NCBI GenBank assembly: GCA_034419075.1
Contig: DAOULR010000017.1
Location: forward strand, 37,929-101,928
DNA from: E44-bin88 sp034419075
GTDB taxonomy: Bacteria > Chloroflexota > Dehalococcoidia > Dehalococcoidales > BS750m-G39
DNA length: 64,000 nucleotides
Direction of reading: 5' to 3'
In this document: piece after piece, positions 58,605 through 64,000 of the stretch
Position numbering within the stretch: the stretch's first letter is position 1
Layout of the letters: each line of letters begins with the position of its first letter
Notes under the pieces: generated by a model
What the model was told of the DNA's origin: nothing
Database searches by the model: none
Seen by the model: the letters and a program-made list of their open reading frames with translations, nothing else
Translations under genes and position numbers: made by a program

Positions 58605-59672
58605 TTAGCTCAGCTTCAGGGCATGGGTGTTGAGGCGGCGGGTGATGTTCGCAAGTGCCAACCCCATGACGACAATGATGCCAGCCAGTATGCCCACATA
58701 GATTATCACCGAGCCGAAGCCCAGACCGGAGACGCTCAAATCGACCACGGGCCTGATGACATAATATGTGGGGAAGATATAGCCCACCCAGGAGGGTATC
58801 TGGGGAAACATGAAAACGATGGCCGGGCCGAAGAGTAAGAGCCCGCCGAACTTCCAGATGGCGAAGAGGGTGTTGATGTCCCTGATGAAGGCGCCGGCGA
58901 TGAGCCCGATTTCGGCGGCCATGATGGCGCCGAGCGCCAATACTAATACTAATGCCAAAGGCGAGCCGCCGAAGCTGGTGCTGATGGCCAGGGTGAGCAC
59001 CCCCATAATCGTGGCCAGCACGGCGCCGATGATGCCCTTGGCGATGAAGATGTCGCTGACGGTGGCGGGGGTAATGTGCAGCGCTTCCAGGGTGCGGCGC
59101 TGTTTTTCGTTAATAATCGAAGAGGCGGGCAGCATCATGCCGCCGAAGAAGACCGCCATGAGCACGGTCAGGGGCAGCAGGCGGTCGTTCCAGGGCAGGC
59201 TGGACTCGTCGCCGAGGGCGACGGTCTTGATGTCCACCGGCAGCTCCGAACCGGTTATCTCGCGGATGGCGTCGGTCAGCACCAGGGGGATGACCGTCCG
59301 GTTCTTGGCCAGGCTTTCGCCCCAGATGTAGGCCTTAAGCTGGATGTTGCCCGTTTCCAGGGCGGCGTCGAAATCGGCGGGCAGGACGATGCCCATATCC
59401 ACCGAACCGCTGGCGGTGGCGTCCCTTAATTCGGCCTCGCTTTCATAGGTCTTTAGGGTTATGCTTTCCGATGACTCCAACACTGACACCAGCTGCGACT
59501 GCCCCTCGTCAAAGACACCCAGCTTGGCGCGGTCGGTTAAGATGTCGCCGAAAGCAAGGTTGACGAAGAGCGCCAGCAGTATGGGCAGCGCCACGGCCAT
59601 GACCAGGATAACGTCCTTGGGACCGTGAAGGACCTCGTTTTTTATAAGCGTCCAGACGCGCTTCGGGTTCAT
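58605..59672 (-). CDS. ABC-2 type permease (second subunit of exporter)
   Basis: 355 residues: one N-terminal helix, a large extracytoplasmic domain (about 45-190), then five helices. The layout (INEKQRRTLEALHITPATVSDIFIAKG) is that of YhaP/NatB-type ABC-2 permeases. It overlaps the first permease gene by four bases. With the ATPase and TetR gene it makes a TetR-controlled exporter; substrate unknown. Confidence 0.9.
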   Translation of the reverse strand: MNPKRVWTLIKNEVLHGPKDVILVMAVALPILLALFVNLAFGDILTDRAKLGVFDEGQSQLVSVLESSESITLKTYESEAELRDATASGSVDMGIVLPADFDAALETGNIQLKAYIWGESLAKNRTVIPLVLTDAIREITGSELPVDIKTVALGDESSLPWNDRLLPLTVLMAVFFGGMMLPASSIINEKQRRTLEALHITPATVSDIFIAKGIIGAVLATIMGVLTLAISTSFGGSPLALVLVLALGAIMAAEIGLIAGAFIRDINTLFAIWKFGGLLLFGPAIVFMFPQIPSWVGYIFPTYYVIRPVVDLSVSGLGFGSVIIYVGILAGIIVVMGLALANITRRLNTHALKLS

Positions 59673-60727
59673 TGGTAGCGCCTCCTCAGTACAACTACAC
59701 CTGCCCAGAAGACGAGGGCGGTGAAACCAGCCAGTATGGCCAGATTAGTGCCGATATCGCCCCAGCCCGCGCCGTAGTTAGCCACGCGGCTGACGGTATC
59801 GGTCAGATAATACGAAGGAATAACCTTGGTCCAGTCCGATAGAAGCCCGGGTATGACGGCGCCGAAACCGGGGATGGCCAGTAGAATCAAGACAAGCATG
59901 CCCCAGCCCGTGACCGACATGATGTCGCGGGAGAAAGAGGCCACCAGGAAGCCGAGGCCGACCACCATGAGGCTGCCGATGATAAGCGTGGTCAATATAA
60001 TCAAGGGCTGGTGGTTGAAGCCGCCGACCAGCGCCATAAAGAACGCCGCCTGCCCCAGCGCCAGCCCAACTCCCAGGATGCCCTTGGCCAGAAAGAGGTC
60101 GGAGGCGCGCACCGTGGTCACCAGCAGGGCACGGGCGGTACCCTGTTGGATTTCAACGGCAATCAAACTGGCCAGGGCCAGGATTTCGGTAAGCAAAATG
60201 AATATGGCCAGCATGGGGCGCATTCTATCCCTGAGGGCAATCTGGGCGCCGAGCATGTCGGGGCCGAGCACCTCCTCGGTGGTTTTGAAGTTGAGGGCCT
60301 GCCCCGTCTGGATATAAGACAGCTCCTTGACCAGCGCCACGATGGCGGCGCTGGCTTCGGGTGGAGCCGTGGCTGAGTAGTAGACGGTTATCTGGGGCTT
60401 GCCCCCCTCCGCCCAGACCTCCATTATATCGGCGGGCAGAGCGATAGCCGCCTGGTAGTCGCCGTCGAGGACGGCTTCCTTTAGTGCTTCTTCACTCTGG
60501 AAGAGCTCAATGTCGGCGGCGTCCTGAGTGGTGAGCTGGGAGAAGGCGGGGGGTAGGGTGGGGGCGTACATGGCCAGGCTCAGCCTTTCGTCGACACCTG
60601 AGGGCAGTATGAAATAGATGGCGACATAGAAGACTATGCCGAGGACGGTAATGAGCAGGTAGAAGCGGTTGCTCACAAAGAGAGACATGTCTTTTTTGAG
60701 CAGCGCCTTGATGATGCGTCCCCTCAT
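59669..60727 (-). CDS. ABC-2 type permease (first subunit of exporter)
   Basis: 352 residues, same architecture as the following gene: N-terminal helix (about 17-40), an outside domain of about 120 residues, then five helices with IQQGTARALLVTTVRASDLFLAKGI. The two permeases are remote paralogs that likely form a heterodimer. It overlaps the ATPase gene and the next permease by four bases each. Confidence 0.9.
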   Translation of the reverse strand: MRGRIIKALLKKDMSLFVSNRFYLLITVLGIVFYVAIYFILPSGVDERLSLAMYAPTLPPAFSQLTTQDAADIELFQSEEALKEAVLDGDYQAAIALPADIMEVWAEGGKPQITVYYSATAPPEASAAIVALVKELSYIQTGQALNFKTTEEVLGPDMLGAQIALRDRMRPMLAIFILLTEILALASLIAVEIQQGTARALLVTTVRASDLFLAKGILGVGLALGQAAFFMALVGGFNHQPLIILTTLIIGSLMVVGLGFLVASFSRDIMSVTGWGMLVLILLAIPGFGAVIPGLLSDWTKVIPSYYLTDTVSRVANYGAGWGDIGTNLAILAGFTALVFWAGVVVLRRRYQ

Positions 60728-61584
60728 TCGCTGAGCCTCCGCCCGGTTAGTTCAATAAAGATATCCTCCAGGGTGGCTTCCTCGCTGTGGAGGGTGACCA
60801 CCTTTTCCTTTTCGAAGAGTTTTTCCACGGCCGATGCGGTGCCAGCCACGTCCATATCAATCTCGCGCTTTTCCAGCTTGTCGCCCGCGGCTACCTCGGC
60901 GATAAGGGAGCGCTTGCCGTACTGCTGCTTGAGGTTACGCGGCGTGTCTAAAGCCGCCAGCTGGCCCTGGTTCATGAAGGCGACGCGGTCGCAGAGCTTA
61001 TCCGCCTCCCACATATCGTGGGTGGTTAGGAATATCGTGGCGCCGCGGTCGCGCTCCTCCAGAATAATATTACCTATTGCCTCCGAAGATACAGGGTCGA
61101 GTCCCGCCGTGGGTTCATCCAGGAATATAATCTGGGGGAGGTTGACCAGCGAGCGCGCCACCATGAGGCGCTGTTTCATGCCCTTGGAGTAGTTGGACAC
61201 CTTGTCCCTTTCCCGCCCCGCCAGCCCGACGCGCTGGAGCAGGGCGTGGCCGTCGAAGTCTTTCATGCCGAAGAGCTCGGCGAAGAGCCTGAGGTTATCC
61301 AGGGCAGTCATCTGCTCGTATAGATTGGTCTGCTCGAAGCAGACGCCGATGAGTGACTGCACCTTTTCCGTCTCCTTGACCACGTCGTGGTCGAGCAGGA
61401 TGGCCTGGCCATCCTGGGGCCTTATCTGGCCGGTGAGCATCTTGACCGCCGTCGTCTTGCCGGCGCCGTTGGGGCCTAAGAAGCCCAGTATTTCACCGAC
61501 AGCAACATCAAAGCTAATATGATCCACCGCGAGCAGCTTTCCGTAGCGGTAAGTAAGGTCTTTAACGATGATGGATTTCTCCAA
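60724..61584 (-). CDS. ABC exporter ATP-binding protein
   Basis: 286-residue ATPase. Walker A GPNGAGKTT, signature YSKGMKQRLM, Walker B IIFLDEPTAGLDP and switch His in TTHDMWEADKLCD. The C-terminal part (about 220-286) is an extra domain as in DrrA-type drug exporters. TTG start at 61584 with GGAGG seven bases before. It is the first structural gene after the TetR regulator, two bases away. Confidence 0.92.
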   Translation of the reverse strand: MEKSIIVKDLTYRYGKLLAVDHISFDVAVGEILGFLGPNGAGKTTAVKMLTGQIRPQDGQAILLDHDVVKETEKVQSLIGVCFEQTNLYEQMTALDNLRLFAELFGMKDFDGHALLQRVGLAGRERDKVSNYSKGMKQRLMVARSLVNLPQIIFLDEPTAGLDPVSSEAIGNIILEERDRGATIFLTTHDMWEADKLCDRVAFMNQGQLAALDTPRNLKQQYGKRSLIAEVAAGDKLEKREIDMDVAGTASAVEKLFEKEKVVTLHSEEATLEDIFIELTGRRLSE

Positions 61585-61586
61585 GA

Positions 61587-62189
61587 CTATGCCTCCTTGT
61601 TAAAAAGGTCGAATTCTTCTTTGAGGAAACCGTAGAATATGATGCGGGTCAGCTGCTCGGTGAACTTCTTGTTGTGGGTAAAGCTCTCTATGAGTTCGGG
61701 GCGGGCGCTGAAGCCAGCTTTAAGGACATCCAGATAGACGAGAAGAGCCTCGTCATCCAGCGCGGGGTCGATATAGCCCTGGCGCTTGCCGTCGGCCAGC
61801 ATTTCCCGCCAGAGGGGCTGGATTTCGGTGCGGTAGGCTTCTTCGACGAAAGCGGTCATGGTCTTATCCTGGCTTACCAGCTTGGTCAATATTTCGCTGT
61901 TGGCCTGCGAGGCAATATCCAGCTTGCCGGCGATAATCTGGGTGAGCTTTTGGGGAAAGGGCAGATCGGAGCGGATGAAGGAACGGGCCATTTCCAGGAT
62001 TTCGCGCAACAGTGCCTTGGCCACCTCGGTCACCAGCGCCTCGCGGGTGCCGAACTGGTTGTAGATGGTGGTGGGGGAGACGCCCGCTTCCTGGGCGATG
62101 GCTTCCAGGCTCACCCTTTTGACATCATGCGTCCTCTGGAAGAGGGAATTGGCGGCGGCCAGTATCTTATCGCGCTTTTCAGTACTCAT
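61587..62189 (-). CDS. TetR/AcrR-family repressor
   Basis: 200 residues: N-terminal HTH (about 8-55, VSLEAIAQEAGVSPTTIYNQFGTREALV) and an all-helical ligand domain. It is the first gene of the exporter operon and probably represses it until a ligand binds. The promoter and a perfect 11-base inverted repeat lie right before its ATG, giving a leader of only about eight bases. Ligand unknown. Confidence 0.92.
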   Translation of the reverse strand: MSTEKRDKILAAANSLFQRTHDVKRVSLEAIAQEAGVSPTTIYNQFGTREALVTEVAKALLREILEMARSFIRSDLPFPQKLTQIIAGKLDIASQANSEILTKLVSQDKTMTAFVEEAYRTEIQPLWREMLADGKRQGYIDPALDDEALLVYLDVLKAGFSARPELIESFTHNKKFTEQLTRIIFYGFLKEEFDLFNKEA

Positions 62190-62224
62190 TGTAGTATTAA
62201 AGAATATTACTACAATACTACAAT
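62188..62224. promoter_or_regulatory. Operator of the TetR-regulated exporter operon
   Basis: Perfect inverted repeat ATTGTAGTATT (62188-62198) and AATACTACAAT (62214-62224) with a 15-base spacer. The right arm also belongs to a direct repeat of TACTACAA. It covers the -10 box, the start of transcription and the ATG of the repressor gene, as expected for a TetR autorepressor site. Confidence 0.72.
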
Positions 62225-62232
62225 GTTGTCAA
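62204..62232 (-). promoter_or_regulatory. Promoter of the TetR-ABC exporter operon
   Basis: Minus-strand -35 TTGACA (62232-62227), 17-base spacer, -10 TAATAT (62209-62204). Confidence 0.8.
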
Positions 62233-62317
62233 GGGGGTAAGTCCAGGGGTTATTGCCAAGCCGAGGACTTTATAGTAACATCACCAACGCAGGCTAAATC
62301 TTAAAGGAGGTGCCATC

Positions 62318-63526
62318 ATGAACCTGGAACATCTATTAACCGATGAAGACCGCCAAATCCGGGAGGCAGTGAGGGATTTTACCAAGAAAGAAATCATACC
62401 CAATGCCAAGAAACTGGAGGCAGACTACAGCCTGGTGGAGAAGGTGCATCAAAAGCTGGTTGATATGGGGATTCAGGCGCTGGGTTATCCTGCCGACTAC
62501 GGCGGGGGCGATGGCACCAATACCGCCTTGGGCATTATCTGTGAGGAGCTGGCCAAGGGTGACGGGGGGATAAGCCTTTCGGCGGGCATCAACTGGGGCA
62601 TTATTCTTAAACCAGCCATAGTGGTCAAAAACAAGACGGTTATGGACCGGTTTATCCCCAGCTTTTGCAGTGGCAAGCTGGCCTATGCCTGCCTTTCCAT
62701 GACCGATGAAGCCGGCGGAGCTGATTCCGAGAACCCGCTGCTGGCCGGCGCTGGGATTAAGACCACGGCCAAACTAGAGGGCGACGAGTACGTCATCAAC
62801 GGCAGCAAGGCCTGGCCGACTCACGGCGGGATTGCCGAGTGCTATTTGACCGTCTGTACCACCGACCCTAAAGCGGGGGACGAGGGCGTTGCCCTGATTT
62901 ATGTTCCCAAGGACACCCCGGGGCTGACCTTCGGCAAGCCGGAAAAGAAGATGCTATTCAAGACATCAATAAATAGTGCCATACATTACGATAACGTCCG
63001 GGTGCCCAAGGAATATCGGCTGGCTGGTCCCGGCATGGATGGCAACATCTACCATTTCTTGGAATCGGGGACAGGCTGGCATTCATCAACGATGGCGCTG
63101 GGCATTGCCGAGCGTGCCTTCGAGATTGTGCTCGATTATACCGGAACTCGCCAGGGCGGATTCAAACCAGTCAGGCAGCACAGCATAGTGGCTGGCATAA
63201 TCGCTGATATGGCCATTGGTATAGATATGATGAGAGCCAGTGTCTATAACCTTAGCGCCATGATGGACCACCTTGATGTCTATGGCCCGCCGTGGTCGCC
63301 GCAGTTCATCTCCAAGGCAGCGGCTACCAGGGTCTTTGCCGGGGATATGGTGGTGGAGATAGTCAATAAAGGCGCCGAGTTGCTGGGCTCGATGGCGATT
63401 TCCGAGGACTTCCCTTATGAGAAGTGCCTGAGGGATGCCAAGGTGACCCAGCTCTGGCTGGGGGGGCAGCAAATCTGCCGTTACCGAGTTGCCCGGGGTT
63501 ATTATGACCTTAAGAACTGGGCTTAA
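62318..63526 (+). CDS. Acyl-CoA dehydrogenase family protein, atypical C-terminus
   Basis: 402-residue flavoenzyme of the acyl-CoA dehydrogenase fold. N-terminal helical domain (1-120), the FAD/substrate strand with CLSMTDEAGGADSENP (about 124-139), middle barrel, and C-terminal helices. The usual YEGT/N catalytic glutamate region near 380 reads LWLGGQQICR, with no Glu. Glu249 in FLESGTGW is near the place where isovaleryl- and long-chain acyl-CoA dehydrogenases have their base, so it may serve. Substrate unknown. AAAGGAGGTG precedes the ATG. It is divergent from the TetR gene and could be under the same control. Confidence 0.88.
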   Translation: MNLEHLLTDEDRQIREAVRDFTKKEIIPNAKKLEADYSLVEKVHQKLVDMGIQALGYPADYGGGDGTNTALGIICEELAKGDGGISLSAGINWGIILKPAIVVKNKTVMDRFIPSFCSGKLAYACLSMTDEAGGADSENPLLAGAGIKTTAKLEGDEYVINGSKAWPTHGGIAECYLTVCTTDPKAGDEGVALIYVPKDTPGLTFGKPEKKMLFKTSINSAIHYDNVRVPKEYRLAGPGMDGNIYHFLESGTGWHSSTMALGIAERAFEIVLDYTGTRQGGFKPVRQHSIVAGIIADMAIGIDMMRASVYNLSAMMDHLDVYGPPWSPQFISKAAATRVFAGDMVVEIVNKGAELLGSMAISEDFPYEKCLRDAKVTQLWLGGQQICRYRVARGYYDLKNWA

Positions 63527-63677
63527 AGAGCTGAAGATAGCATCTTAATGGAGTGGTGCAAAATGGGCAAGGAAATTCCTATCTATTTTCTAGCCTTTGC
63601 TCAAGCACCGTTAGCTTCTACTGCTTTGGCATGCTTTAGCGCCGGTTAAACCGCAACAGGGGAATAGCCCGATTATT

Positions 63678-64000
63678 CTATCTGCCCTTGTATCCGGCTG
63701 GTGCCGCTTCGGCCAGGGTGCCCGCACCCATTATTATGGTCATCTGCAGGTGGGGTCGGGTAACGCTCTTCCAGGTCAGGGGGCCGTGCACCACTCCCTT
63801 GGGAATATATATGGCTGAGGTCTTATTGATTTTAAGCGGTGAGTCCCCCACCACGAACTCTATCTCCCCGCCAAGGTCTTCAGGATTCTTATAGTCAGAG
63901 CCGATATGGAGGACGAACTCGTCGGAATTGTCGTGAGTATGTTCGGGGATATGAGGGTTGGGTTCGGGCATAGTGTATACCCAGCCCATTTCGATATAGA
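63678..64000 (-). CDS. Cupin-domain protein (copy 2), partial at window edge
   Basis: The last about 107 residues of a cupin protein that starts beyond the right edge; the frame is open to the edge (IEMGWVYTMPEPNPHIPEHTH). HIPEHTHDNSDEFVLHIGSD and PKGVVHGPLTWKSV are the two cupin motifs, and DLGGEIEFVVG matches DLGGEVELCMG of the protein at 55731-56270, so the two are paralogs. An ATG at 63989 is internal by comparison to copy 1. The 150 bases between it and the acyl-CoA dehydrogenase hold nothing I recognise. Confidence 0.78.
   Translation of the reverse strand, partial: YIEMGWVYTMPEPNPHIPEHTHDNSDEFVLHIGSDYKNPEDLGGEIEFVVGDSPLKINKTSAIYIPKGVVHGPLTWKSVTRPHLQMTIIMGAGTLAEAAPAGYKGR

Overview
The window looks like a chromosomal segment of an anaerobic bacterium with high G+C content and a Gram-positive-like regulatory style. 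My best guess is an uncultured Dehalococcoidia-type Chloroflexota. This is an inference from gene content: a T-box leader, rubrerythrin, a had-bamA pair of anaerobic aromatic degradation, lipoproteins, and several genes of archaeal flavour (a DUF120 riboflavin kinase, a UPF0200 kinase, a four-knuckle MetG, a Dcd/Dut-type enzyme). No rRNA or other phylogenetic marker was used. No tRNA, rRNA, CRISPR array, phage or transposase gene was found.

Layout. Bases 1-500 hold the end of a MATE transporter. Bases 534-5912 are a minus-strand sulfur operon (Rrf2 regulator, ThiF/MoeB-like E1, an unknown Cys-rich protein, CysK, IscS, MOSC protein, Cys-rich lipoprotein) with a palindromic operator over its promoter. 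Bases 6035-19008 are one minus-strand supraoperon of thirteen genes, trpE-G-D-C-F, aroF-B-Q-A, an aroK-aroE fusion, aroC and trpB-A. It runs from chorismate precursors to tryptophan and is headed by a T-box riboswitch whose specifier reads TGG (Trp). Bases 19022-21316 carry two tandem small membrane proteins, a lipoprotein and an unknown protein. Bases 21313-30078 are mostly housekeeping: GuaB3, riboflavin kinase, RsmI, MetG, TatD, a polyprenyl synthase, MoaE and FtsH.

Bases 30135-36603 include RsfS (probable CTG start) and a minus-strand operon thiL-tsaE-tsaB-thioesterase-HAD-ndk, then an HTH gene and a TPR/Cys-motif protein. Bases 36754-38959 are a NarL-type two-component system. Bases 39768-42218 are a self-contained unit (promoter, had, bamA, terminator) for ring cleavage after benzoyl-CoA reduction. 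Bases 42551-49693 hold the SRP RNA gene, rsmA, ispE, a plsY-rubrerythrin pair flanked by two related AT-rich membrane-protein genes, the CCA enzyme, a UPF0200 kinase and dCMP deaminase. Bases 49744-63526 carry an ABC transporter, a lipid kinase, a Dcd/Dut enzyme, DegV, a sodium:solute symporter with a small partner, a cupin, a second PlsY, two DUF169 proteins, a TetR-controlled ABC exporter and an acyl-CoA dehydrogenase. A second cupin runs off the right edge.

Two dispersed repeat families occupy the gaps. One is a MITE-like element of about 170-300 bp with imperfect inverted ends at five intergenic sites, plus a half copy at a sixth. The other is a 65-bp palindromic element in two copies, one of which supplies the stop codon of the riboflavin kinase gene. 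Several genes have good -35/-10 promoters that place the start of transcription at or a few bases before the start codon, which suggests that leaderless mRNAs are common here.
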